64,000 nt of DNA, from contig NZ_JAUCBS010000005.1 in assembly GCF_034676705.1 (NCBI RefSeq), positions 248,001-312,000 of the forward strand, written 5' to 3'. Within the stretch, counting starts at the first letter, position 1; the number at the start of each line of letters is the position of its first letter. This document shows positions 9,045 through 16,428 of the stretch, piece after piece. The notes under the pieces were generated by a model, which did not search any database, was not told the origin of the DNA, and saw only the letters and a program-made list of their open reading frames with translations. The position numbers and the translations under genes are program-made. This DNA is from Gemmobacter sp. (GTDB taxonomy: Bacteria; Pseudomonadota; Alphaproteobacteria; Rhodobacterales; Rhodobacteraceae).

Positions 9045-9062
9045 ATTGTCGGATACGAAAAT
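9045..9062 (-). promoter_or_regulatory. Palindromic operator in the divergent promoter of the DapA-like operon and XRE regulator
   Basis: The plus strand reads ATTGTCGGATACGAAAAT, matching its own reverse complement at 14 of 18 positions (ATT-TCG--AT--CGA-AAT pattern). A related half site, ATTGTC followed by ATTTTCGG, lies at 9083-9096. The location between divergent genes and the second copy at 6912-6929 suggest the binding site of the neighbouring XRE-cupin protein. Confidence 0.5.
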
Positions 9063-9155
9063 CAATGAGATTATGATCTAGGATTGTCATTTTCGGCGGA
9101 TCGTCCTAGGGTGGCGCCACAACCTCGGACAGATGCGATCACACGGGAATCGGCG

Positions 9156-9767
9156 ATGGAAATCGACCTCGACGCAGCACGGCCTGCCTATTCGCCGGGC
9201 CCCGACACGGCCGAAGCCGCCGATGTAGGCGCGCGCGTTGCCCAGTTGCGCGCCGATCGCGGCTGGACCTTGCAGGAAACCGCCGAGGCGACGGGGGTCT
9301 CCTTTTCCACCCTGTCCAAGATCGAACGCCACGAACTGTCCCCCACCGTCACCACGCTGACCAAGATCGCGCGCGGGCTGGGCGTCAGCCTCAGCCAGCT
9401 GCTGGAAACGGCGCGGCCGGTGTCGATGAACGGCCGCCGCAGCCTGACCCGGCGGGGCGAGGGGCAAAGCGCCGCGACCGGCACCTGCGACAACAAGGTG
9501 CTGTGCAACGATCTGGTCAACCGCAAGATGACCCCGATCCGCACCCGCGTGCGCGCCCGCGACATCTCGGCCTACAGCGAATGGGCATCCTACAACGCCG
9601 AAGTGTTCCTGACCGTGCTGCACGGCACGCTGATCATCCACAGCCAGGGCTATGCCCCCACCCGGCTGGAAGAAGGCGACAGCATCTATTACGACGCCTC
9701 CAGCGGCCATCTGTGGGTGTCCGAGGGCGAGGATGACGCCATCGTCCTGTGGGTCTGCGCCGAATAG
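9156..9767 (+). CDS. XRE-family transcriptional regulator with C-terminal cupin domain
   Basis: A 203-residue regulator. A Cro/C1-type helix-turn-helix lies at about residues 24-80 (TLQETAEATGVSFSTLSKIER) and a small cupin domain at about 120-200 (FLTVLHGTLIIHS, GDSIYYDASSGH), which usually senses the pathway metabolite. The start is placed at the ATG at 9156. An in-frame TTG at 9084 would add 24 residues unlike the family and would run through the operator area. It is divergent from the hydantoinase/ABC operon starting at 8995 and is its most likely controller, probably also autoregulated. Confidence 0.88.
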   Translation: MEIDLDAARPAYSPGPDTAEAADVGARVAQLRADRGWTLQETAEATGVSFSTLSKIERHELSPTVTTLTKIARGLGVSLSQLLETARPVSMNGRRSLTRRGEGQSAATGTCDNKVLCNDLVNRKMTPIRTRVRARDISAYSEWASYNAEVFLTVLHGTLIIHSQGYAPTRLEEGDSIYYDASSGHLWVSEGEDDAIVLWVCAE

Positions 9768-9922
9768 GCCGGCCGGGTCGGAAAGCCAGCCCCACCGCGC
9801 TGCGCCCAGCCAATCAGCATCGAAGAAGTCCACGCCAGACCACCTGATCCCCAGGCGGCCAAACCACCGCAGCGCAAAGTCGTTGCAGACCGCAAAGGGT
9901 GGCGCGCAAGGCATGCCGGGAC

Positions 9923-9958
9923 TTGACGCGGGTAGCACCCGGTCATACCATCCGCGTC
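9923..9958 (+). promoter_or_regulatory. Probable parDE promoter with inverted repeat
   Basis: A TTGACG -35 box at 9923-9928 and a TACCAT -10 box at 9946-9951 are 17 bases apart. An inverted repeat, GACGCGG at 9925-9931 and CCGCGTC at 9952-9958, brackets this promoter. That arrangement fits autorepression by the ParD-like antitoxin. The rest of 9768-9922 shows no other clear feature. Confidence 0.45.
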
Positions 9959-9971
9959 AGGGGTTGCAGCA

Positions 9972-10253
9972 ATGACCGTGAAATCCTCGATCTCGCTCAG
10001 CGACGAACATCATGCCTTTGCGCGCGCGCAGGTCAGTGACGGACGCTTTGCCTCTGTCAGCGCCGTGGTCCAGCACGGGCTGGATCTGCTGCGACAGAAG
10101 ACCGAAGACGAGGTGTTGGAACGCGCCGCCCTCCGGGCCTTGCTGGAGGGGCGCAGCGCGGGCCCGTTCCTCGGCGCCGATATGATGCGCGCGCGGCTGA
10201 CCGCCGCCATCGCCACGCGACACGACCGCGCGCCTGATGACCTGGCGGATTGA
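9972..10253 (+). CDS. parD: ParD-like antitoxin of a type II toxin-antitoxin system
   Basis: A 93-residue protein. The N-terminus, MTVKSSISLSDEHHAFARAQV, fits the ribbon-helix-helix DNA-binding strand of ParD antitoxins, followed by FASVSAVVQHGLDLLRQ. The variable C-terminal part (RAALRALLEGRSAG) would wrap the toxin. It precedes and overlaps the toxin gene by 17 bp, the usual antitoxin-first order. It would neutralise the ParE-like toxin and repress the shared promoter at 9923-9958. Confidence 0.85.
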   Translation: MTVKSSISLSDEHHAFARAQVSDGRFASVSAVVQHGLDLLRQKTEDEVLERAALRALLEGRSAGPFLGADMMRARLTAAIATRHDRAPDDLAD

Positions 10254-10596
10254 ATTCGCGGCCCCCGCCGAACGCGACCTGCTGCTGATCTTCAACCATC
10301 TGGTCGGCAGCTACATGGCCGTCGGCGACAGCCGGGCCGAAGCGACGATCCGGGCGCGGCAGCGGATCGACGGCATCTTCGACGACACCGGCCGCATCGC
10401 GCTGGCGCCGCAGCGGGGGGCCAGGCATGACGATCTGGTGCCCGGGCTGCGTCACCTGAGCCTGGGCAAGGCGGCCTTCTGGTTTCTGACCGATGATGCG
10501 GCACAGCTTGTGCGCATCCTTGCCATATTCTTCGGACCGCAGGATCAGCAGCGGCGGATGCTGATACGATTGCTGGGCAACGACGATGACGGATGA
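10237..10596 (+). CDS. parE: ParE/RelE-superfamily toxin
   Basis: A 119-residue protein of the ParE toxin group. It opens WRIEFAAPAERDLLLIFNHL, has the ARQRIDGIF helix, and contains a central R-H-D-D-L-V-P-G-LRH segment like the usual R-x-dLxxG-R of the family. ParE toxins poison DNA gyrase. The reading frame overlaps parD at its start and the recombinase gene at its end (11 bp). It is somewhat longer than the usual 95-105 residues. Substrate and activity are inferred from family only. Confidence 0.82.
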   Translation: MTWRIEFAAPAERDLLLIFNHLVGSYMAVGDSRAEATIRARQRIDGIFDDTGRIALAPQRGARHDDLVPGLRHLSLGKAAFWFLTDDAAQLVRILAIFFGPQDQQRRMLIRLLGNDDDG

Positions 10597-11623
10597 CGCG
10601 ACGAATGGCGCCACGGCGCCCTCTGCCATGCCCGACCACCGCCCCCCTGCCCTGTGCGATCTGGCCGAACGGGCGCGGGATTACGCCGAAGCCGCCAGTT
10701 CGGCCAATACGCGGCGGGCCTATGCCGCCGACTGGACCCATTTCGCCAACTGGTGCCGGCACGAAGACCTGCCCACCCTGCCCCCCGATCCGCAGGTCGT
10801 CGGCCTGTACATCACCGCCTGCGCCAGCGGCGCGCGGTCGGTCGGCGGGCGGGCGAATGCGGTCTCCACCATCGAACGGCGGCTGTCGGCGCTGGTCCGG
10901 GGCTATGCGCAGCGCGGGCTGGTGCTGGACCGGCGCGATCGCCACATCGCCATGGTTCTGGCCGGCATCCGCAACACCCACGCCGCCCCGCCCCGGCAAA
11001 AGGATGCCATCCTGCCCGAGGATCTGCTGGCCATGCTGGATACCTGCGACCGGGCCAGCCTGCAAGGCCTGCGCGACCGGGCCATGCTGCTGATCGGCTT
11101 TGCCGGCGGCCTGCGGCGGTCGGAAATCACCGGCCTGGACGCCGGCCGCGACCAGACCGCCGATGGCCGCGGCTGGGTCGAGGTGCTGGAGGGTGGCCTT
11201 CTGGTGACCCTGCGCGGCAAGACCGGCTGGCGCGAGGTGGAAATCGGCCGCGGATCCACCCCCGCCACCTGCCCGGTGACGGCGCTGGAAACCTGGATGC
11301 AGCAGGCCCGCATCCGCCGTGGCCCCCTGTTCCGCCGCATCCAGGCCCAGGAACCCGGGCCCATGCGGCTGAATGACCGCGAGGTCGCGCGCCTGGTCAA
11401 ACGCGCCGCCCGCGCCGCCGGATTGCGCGACGACCTGCCCGAGGCGGCGCGGGCCGACCGTTTCGCGGGCCATTCGCTGCGCGCGGGCCTCGCCTCGTCG
11501 GCCGAGGTGGACGAACGCCATGTGCAGAAACACCTTGGCCATGCCAGCGCCGAGATGACCCGCAAGTATCAGCGCCACCGCGACAGGTTCCGCGTGAACC
11601 TGACCAGGGCCGCCGGGCTTTAG
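10586..11623 (+). CDS. Tyrosine recombinase/phage-type integrase
   Basis: A 345-residue recombinase with an N-terminal SAM-like core-binding domain (residues 25-125) and a C-terminal catalytic domain. All active-site residues are visible: Arg177 (GGLRRSE), Lys212 (RGKTGW), His296 and Arg299 (HSLRAG), His319 (HLGHAS) and nucleophile Tyr328 (RKYQRH). It belongs to the XerC/D-like superfamily. The gene start overlaps the ParE toxin gene by 11 bp, so recombinase and toxin-antitoxin module are one transcription unit. It could resolve plasmid multimers or move a gene cassette. No attachment site was recognised nearby. Its stop overlaps the stop of the convergent MFS gene. Confidence 0.9.
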   Translation: MTDDATNGATAPSAMPDHRPPALCDLAERARDYAEAASSANTRRAYAADWTHFANWCRHEDLPTLPPDPQVVGLYITACASGARSVGGRANAVSTIERRLSALVRGYAQRGLVLDRRDRHIAMVLAGIRNTHAAPPRQKDAILPEDLLAMLDTCDRASLQGLRDRAMLLIGFAGGLRRSEITGLDAGRDQTADGRGWVEVLEGGLLVTLRGKTGWREVEIGRGSTPATCPVTALETWMQQARIRRGPLFRRIQAQEPGPMRLNDREVARLVKRAARAAGLRDDLPEAARADRFAGHSLRAGLASSAEVDERHVQKHLGHASAEMTRKYQRHRDRFRVNLTRAAGL

Positions 11624-12840
11624 CCCCAGCGGCGATGCCGCGCCAGCACCGCCAGCAGGCCCAGCAGCGCCAGACAGACGCCGCTGATCGCCGCCACCGG
11701 CACGGCAAAGCCCCCGGTGCCCTGCACCAGCGCGCCAAACACCACCGGCCCCAGCACGCCGCCGATTTCCGCCGTGGTAAAGAACAGCCCGCCCGCCATG
11801 CCCAGCCGGTCGCGCGGCACGTCGCGGCTTTCCATCAGCAGCATCATGGCCAGCGTCATCATCGTGCCCCGTGCGATGCCCTGCAACACCAGCCCAAGCG
11901 CCAGCGCGACCGGCGATGCCAGCTGGAACAGCAGCGTCGCCACCAGCATCGACAGTGCCAGCGCCATGAAGATCGCCACCTGCCGGTCGGCCCGCGCCAG
12001 CCCCGGCACCACCAGCGCCGCCACGATGCCCACCACCGACGGCACCGCCGCCCAGTATCCTGCGGAGGTCGCCGTCATCCCCTTGGCGATCAGGACCGAG
12101 GGCAGCCAGTTGTTCAGCCCGTGGTTGATCGCGAACACCGCCACCGCCATGGCCAGCACCAGCCGCACCTCGGCCGAGGCGATGACCTCGCGGAAGGCGG
12201 CGGGGTTGTATTTGCCGGCGGTGCCGATGCCCGCCAGCAGACGCCGCGCCGCCGGGGTGGCGGTGATCGCCAGCCAGACCGCGCCGCCCAGCAGCACCAG
12301 CACCGCCTGCGCCATCATCACCCGGCGCCAGTCGCCCCCGGCCAGCGGCAACAGCACGCTGTTGGTCAGGCTTAGCGCCGTGATGCCGCCAATGGCGGGG
12401 CCGCTGATGTAGATCCCCATCGCGGTGCCGCGCGCCCGGCCCTGGAACAGTTCGGCGATCAGCTTGGGCGCGCCGACGGAAATCAGCGGCCCGCCCACCC
12501 CGAACAGCGCCACCGCCAGCGCCAGCGTAAAGGTAGACCCGGCCATGCCCCGCAGCAGGGCGGAGGCCGCCATCACCACCACCGCGATCAGCAGCCCGCG
12601 CCGCACCCCGATACGGTCCAGCAAAGTGCCCGCCGGCAGCGCCGCCAGAATGTAGACGAACGGCCAGGCGCCCATCACCAGCCCCATGGTGCCGGCCCCT
12701 GCCCCCAGATCGGCGGCAATGCGCGGCACCAGCGGCGCGATGCTGGCAATGACCAGCCCGAACAGCAGGTAGATCAGCCAGACGCCGAACAGCAGCAGCC
12801 AGCGCACATCGGTCATGCTCTGGCCTGTCGCCCTGGGCAT
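11620..12840 (-). CDS. MFS transporter (CynX/NimT-like 12-TM carrier)
   Basis: A hydrophobic protein of about 406 residues with twelve predicted membrane segments, starting LLLFGVWLIYLLFGLVIASI. The loop after helix 2 contains the MFS signature-like GTLLDRIGVRRGLL. The ATG at 12840 is chosen because GGTGA lies five bases upstream. In-frame ATGs at 12816 and 12852 are possible. It exports or imports a small molecule of unknown identity. It stands alone and is convergent with the integrase gene (stops overlap by three bases). The 163 bp upstream hold the terminator of the RidA operon. Confidence 0.82.
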   Translation of the reverse strand: MPRATGQSMTDVRWLLLFGVWLIYLLFGLVIASIAPLVPRIAADLGAGAGTMGLVMGAWPFVYILAALPAGTLLDRIGVRRGLLIAVVVMAASALLRGMAGSTFTLALAVALFGVGGPLISVGAPKLIAELFQGRARGTAMGIYISGPAIGGITALSLTNSVLLPLAGGDWRRVMMAQAVLVLLGGAVWLAITATPAARRLLAGIGTAGKYNPAAFREVIASAEVRLVLAMAVAVFAINHGLNNWLPSVLIAKGMTATSAGYWAAVPSVVGIVAALVVPGLARADRQVAIFMALALSMLVATLLFQLASPVALALGLVLQGIARGTMMTLAMMLLMESRDVPRDRLGMAGGLFFTTAEIGGVLGPVVFGALVQGTGGFAVPVAAISGVCLALLGLLAVLARHRRWG

Positions 12841-12967
12841 TTCTGTCACCATTCTTCGCAGTCTGCGCCCCGGAACACCCGCAACGGGGATCACGATCTG
12901 ACGTCCACCGGCCGCATGTATCTTGCGCACCTACACAAGTTCCGGGCCGGAGGGAAGATCGCATCAG

Positions 12968-12996
12968 GCCCCGGCCAGCCGGTGGCCAACCGGGGC
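12968..12996 (-). terminator. Hairpin after the RidA gene
   Basis: GCCCCGG (12968-12974) pairs with CCGGGGC (12990-12996), and an alternative inner GGCCA/TGGCC pairing is possible. It lies just past the stop of the last gene of the long minus-strand operon (13004). There is no clear T-run. Confidence 0.45.
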
Positions 12997-13003
12997 AGGC
13001 AGA

Positions 13004-13345
13004 TTACAGAATGGCCGTCGGAATGATTTCCACCCGCAGCCCCTCATGCGCCATTTCCACCACGCCGCAGGACCGGGCGGGGGCGCCGGCCGGGTCGACC
13101 CAGGCATCCCAGACGGCGTTCATTGCCTCGTAATCGTCCATCGTCTTCAGCCAGATCTGGGCCGAAACCACCTTGGACCTGTCGCTGCCCGCCTCGGCCA
13201 GGATCGCGTCGATCCGGGCCAGCGCCTGCCGGGTCTGGGTGGCGACATCGGCGGTCCAGTCATCGGCAACCTGCCCGCCCATGTAGACGGTGCCATTGGC
13301 CACCACGGCGCGCGAGCGGCGGCCATTATTGTCGATGTGCTTCAT
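13004..13345 (-). CDS. RidA/YjgF family enamine/imine deaminase
   Basis: A 113-residue RidA-fold protein (VVANGTVYMGGQVADD, QTRQALARIDAILAEAGS, VVSAQIWLKTMDDYEAMNAVW). RidA proteins hydrolyse 2-aminoacrylate and other imines released by PLP or amine-oxidising enzymes. The start ATG at 13345 sits seven bases from a GGAAGG ribosome site (13353-13358). A second ATG at 13348 is equally possible. It is the last gene of the run containing a PLP C-S lyase and an FAD amine dehydrogenase, both sources of imines, which fits a clean-up role. The segment ARSCGVVE carries the arginine expected in the active site. Confidence 0.88.
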   Translation of the reverse strand: MKHIDNNGRRSRAVVANGTVYMGGQVADDWTADVATQTRQALARIDAILAEAGSDRSKVVSAQIWLKTMDDYEAMNAVWDAWVDPAGAPARSCGVVEMAHEGLRVEIIPTAIL

Positions 13346-13374
13346 CATGTGTCCTTCCTGGGTCTGGAAATGGG

Positions 13375-15702
13375 TCACCGCGCCACGAACCGGGGCGGGT
13401 CAAAGGCGCGGACGGGCGGCAGCGGCCCGGCAAAGGGTTCGACCTGCACCAGGCAGGACTGCGCCGCAGGCCCCTGCGCCAGCTGCGACGTGCCCCGGTC
13501 GGCGGTCAGCACGTTGGGGTTGCCGTGGCGGTCCAGCGGCTGGGGATCGTCGCCTTCGGCCGGGTCATACCAGGCGCCGGTGGACAGTTGCAGCACGCCC
13601 GGCAGCAGGTCGTCCGACAGCTCCACCGCCGCCAGACAGGCGCCGCGCGCGTTGAACACCCGCACCACCGCGCCATCGGCAATGCCGCGCGCCGCGGCAT
13701 CGGCAGGGTGCATGCGCATCACCTCGCGCCCATGGCGCTTGGCGGCCCGGGAATGGCTGCCAAGGTCATACTGGCTGTGCAGCCGCGTCCTTGGCTGGTT
13801 CGAGATCAGATGCAGCGGGTAATCCCCAGCCACCCCCAGCCATTCCCTGGGCGGCAGCCAGGCGGGGTGGCCCGGACAGTCGGCATAGCCGAAACCGGCG
13901 ATGGTTTCGGAATACAGTTCGATCCGGCCCGAAGGGGTGCGCAGCGGCGCCCCGGCAGGATCGGCGCGAAACGCCTCCAGCAGGTCGGGCTGCGCCTGCG
14001 GTTCAGGGGCATCCAGCAGCACCAGCCCCTGATCCCACATCGCCTCGAAATCCGGCAGGTCGATGCCGTTCGCCGCCGCCCGCTGGCGCCCGATGCCATA
14101 CAGATGGCGGATCCAGTCTTCGGCGCTGCGCCCTTCGGTAAAGGTTGCGCCGGCCTCCAGCCGGGCCGCCAGCCCGGCGAACACCGCATAATCGTCCCGC
14201 GCCTCGCCCGCCGGATCGGCCACCCGGTGCGAGGCGGCGACGAACCTGTCGCGCGAGGATGTGGCGATGTCGTCCCGCTCCAGCGCGGTGGTCACGGGGA
14301 ACACGATGTCGGCATGGCGGGCCAGCGGGTTCCACCAGCTGTCATGCACGATCACCGCTTCGGGCCGCTGCCAGGCGCGGCGCAGGCGGTTCAGATCCTG
14401 ATGGTGGTGGAACGGGTTCCCCCCCGCCCAGTAGACCATCCGCAGGTCGGGATAGAGGCGGGACATGCCGTTGAACTGATAGCCCTCGCCCGGATGCAGC
14501 AGGGCATCGGCAATGCGCGCCACGGGGATATAATCGGCAACCGGGCTGTCCAGCTGCGGCAACGACGGAAAGCCAAGCGCCGGCACCGGATTGCCGATCC
14601 CGTTGACCGAGGCATAGCCAAACCCGAAGCCGCCCCCCGGCAGGCCGATCTGCCCCAGCAGCGCCGCCAGCGCAATCGCCATCCAGTAAGGCTGTTCGCC
14701 GCTGTCCGCCCGTTGCAGCGACCAGGCCACCATCAGGAAACTGCGGCTGCGGGCCAGATGCCGGGCCAGATCGCGGATGGTCCCGGCCGCAATCCCGGTG
14801 ATCGCCGCGGCCCAGTCAGGGTCTTTGGGCTGGCCATCGGCGGCGCCGGTGACATAGGCCTCCAGCTGCGGCAGGCCCACGGTATGGCTGGCCAGAAACC
14901 CGCGGTCGGCCAGCCCTTCGGCCAGCAGCACATGCGCCAGCCCCAGCATCAGCGCGGTATCGGTGCCCGGCCGGATCGGCAGCCATTCCACCCCGTCGCC
15001 TTCGGTATCGTCCCGGATGGGCGAGACGGAAATCATCCGCGCCCCGCGTTCGCGCAGCCGGTCCAGGTTTTCCCGCAGGATATGGCGCGAGATGCCGCCG
15101 GAACTGACCTGCGCATTCTTCCACGGCACGCCGCCGAACATCACCAGGGTTTCCGTCGCCTCGGCGATGCGGGGCCAGCTGGTATGGTCCGACACCAGCC
15201 CCCGCTTGTCGCCGATGACATGCGGCACGATGGTATCGGCCGCCGCATAGCTATAGTTCTGCACCGATTTCACATAGCCGCCGACCGAATTCAGAAAGCG
15301 GTGGATCTGGCTTTGCGCATGGTGGAACCGCCCGGCCGAGGCCCAGCCATACGACCCGCCATAGATCGCCCCGTTGCCATGCGCGGCCCGGATCCGGGCG
15401 ATTTCCGCCGCCGCCAGATCCAGCGCCTCGTCCCAGGGCAGTTCCACGAATGGCTCGTGCCCGCGCCCGGCACCATCGGTTGCCACCCGCCCCGCCTGCC
15501 GCGCCGCCAGGAACGATGCCCGGACCGCCGGGCGCAGGATGCGGGCCGGGGCGTCCAGCGCATCTATCATGCCATCGGCGATGGGCGAGGGGTCGGGATC
15601 CTGCGCGATGGGCCGCAGCGCGGCCACGCGCCCCCCCGCCATTTCGGCGTGATAGGTGCCCCAATGGGTGGCGACGGTGGGATTGGCAGGGCGGCGCAGC
15701 AT
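13375..15702 (-). CDS. Molybdopterin-dependent S-/N-oxide reductase (BisC/TorZ/DMSO reductase family)
   Basis: A 775-residue Mo-bis-MGD enzyme. Residues 113-130 read IYGGSYGWASAGRFHHAQ, the DMSO/TMAO/biotin-sulfoxide reductase segment in which a serine (about residue 122) ligates molybdenum. No N-terminal 4Fe-4S cysteines are present, as expected for this subgroup. The start (THWGTYHAEM) has no twin-arginine signal, so a cytoplasmic BisC-like enzyme is more likely than a periplasmic TorA. It would reduce a sulfoxide or N-oxide. Its neighbours (C-S lyase, racemase, amine dehydrogenase, RidA) suggest an amino acid sulfoxide, which is inference. Confidence 0.88.
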   Translation of the reverse strand: MLRRPANPTVATHWGTYHAEMAGGRVAALRPIAQDPDPSPIADGMIDALDAPARILRPAVRASFLAARQAGRVATDGAGRGHEPFVELPWDEALDLAAAEIARIRAAHGNGAIYGGSYGWASAGRFHHAQSQIHRFLNSVGGYVKSVQNYSYAAADTIVPHVIGDKRGLVSDHTSWPRIAEATETLVMFGGVPWKNAQVSSGGISRHILRENLDRLRERGARMISVSPIRDDTEGDGVEWLPIRPGTDTALMLGLAHVLLAEGLADRGFLASHTVGLPQLEAYVTGAADGQPKDPDWAAAITGIAAGTIRDLARHLARSRSFLMVAWSLQRADSGEQPYWMAIALAALLGQIGLPGGGFGFGYASVNGIGNPVPALGFPSLPQLDSPVADYIPVARIADALLHPGEGYQFNGMSRLYPDLRMVYWAGGNPFHHHQDLNRLRRAWQRPEAVIVHDSWWNPLARHADIVFPVTTALERDDIATSSRDRFVAASHRVADPAGEARDDYAVFAGLAARLEAGATFTEGRSAEDWIRHLYGIGRQRAAANGIDLPDFEAMWDQGLVLLDAPEPQAQPDLLEAFRADPAGAPLRTPSGRIELYSETIAGFGYADCPGHPAWLPPREWLGVAGDYPLHLISNQPRTRLHSQYDLGSHSRAAKRHGREVMRMHPADAAARGIADGAVVRVFNARGACLAAVELSDDLLPGVLQLSTGAWYDPAEGDDPQPLDRHGNPNVLTADRGTSQLAQGPAAQSCLVQVEPFAGPLPPVRAFDPPRFVAR

Positions 15703-15717
15703 GGGCGATCCTTCCGG

Positions 15718-16428
15718 TCAGCGGCGGGACTGTTGCGGGCGCGACCAATCGTCGATCAGCCGCCAGGCCACCTGGAAATGTGCCTTTTGCAATTCGGCCA
15801 TCCGGGCGGTATCGCGGGCGCGCAGGGTCTGCACCAGTTCCTCATGCGCGGCCGACCGCGCCTGCCAGATCTCCTGCGCCATGATCGCCAGATAGCGCAC
15901 CCGATACAGCCGCAGACTGAGGTTGGCGTGAATCTCGATCAGCGTCTTGTTGCGCGAGGCGGCGATGATCGACAGGTGGAACGCCTGATTGGCGCGGAAG
16001 TATTTCAGCCGGTCGCCTTCGTCTGCGGCCGCGGCCATCAGCGCAAGGTGGCGTTCCACGCGCAGGAAATCCCCCTCGGTCGCCATGCGGCAGGCGGCGA
16101 CGCCGCCCATCGCCTCCAGTTCGGCATAGACGGTCAGCATGTCGGACAGGTCGTCGATGCTGTTCTGCACCACCACCGCGCCCCGGTTGGGGATCAGTTC
16201 CACCAGCCGTTCCACCGACAGGATCTTCAGCGCATCCCGCATCGGCGTGCGCGAGACGTTCAGCTGTTCGGCAATGGTGCGTTCGCGGATCGGCTCGCCG
16301 GGTTTCAGGATGTCATGGATGATCTGGTGGCGGATATAATCCGCGATCTGTATCGGCAAGGGATCATCGCCTTCCAGCACCGGGGCGGGGCTGTCGGTCA
16401 GCATGGCTTCGGCGTAGTTCAGTGACAT
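15718..16428 (-). CDS. GntR-family regulator with FCD domain (FadR subfamily)
   Basis: A 236-residue regulator. The winged helix lies at about residues 24-88 (IRERTIAEQLNVSRTPMRDALKIL, LVELIPNRGAVV) and the all-helical FCD ligand domain at about 95-220, with histidines typical of metal or acid binding. It lies inside the long minus-strand operon and overlaps the FAD-oxidoreductase gene by 10 bp, so it probably responds to the substrate of that pathway. It is a candidate binder of the motif shared by the promoters at 24141-24172 and 25376-25407. Confidence 0.88.
   Translation of the reverse strand: MSLNYAEAMLTDSPAPVLEGDDPLPIQIADYIRHQIIHDILKPGEPIRERTIAEQLNVSRTPMRDALKILSVERLVELIPNRGAVVVQNSIDDLSDMLTVYAELEAMGGVAACRMATEGDFLRVERHLALMAAAADEGDRLKYFRANQAFHLSIIAASRNKTLIEIHANLSLRLYRVRYLAIMAQEIWQARSAAHEELVQTLRARDTARMAELQKAHFQVAWRLIDDWSRPQQSRR

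Noticed and set aside
9768..9922. Small gene between the XRE-cupin and parD genes
   Set aside because: A minus-strand frame crosses this stretch but has no ribosome site or recognisable protein. Only promoter-like elements near 9923 are supported.
10586..11623. Chromosomal XerC or XerD
   Set aside because: The gene is coupled to a toxin-antitoxin module, and the N-terminal part is unlike housekeeping Xer proteins. A mobile or plasmid recombinase fits better.
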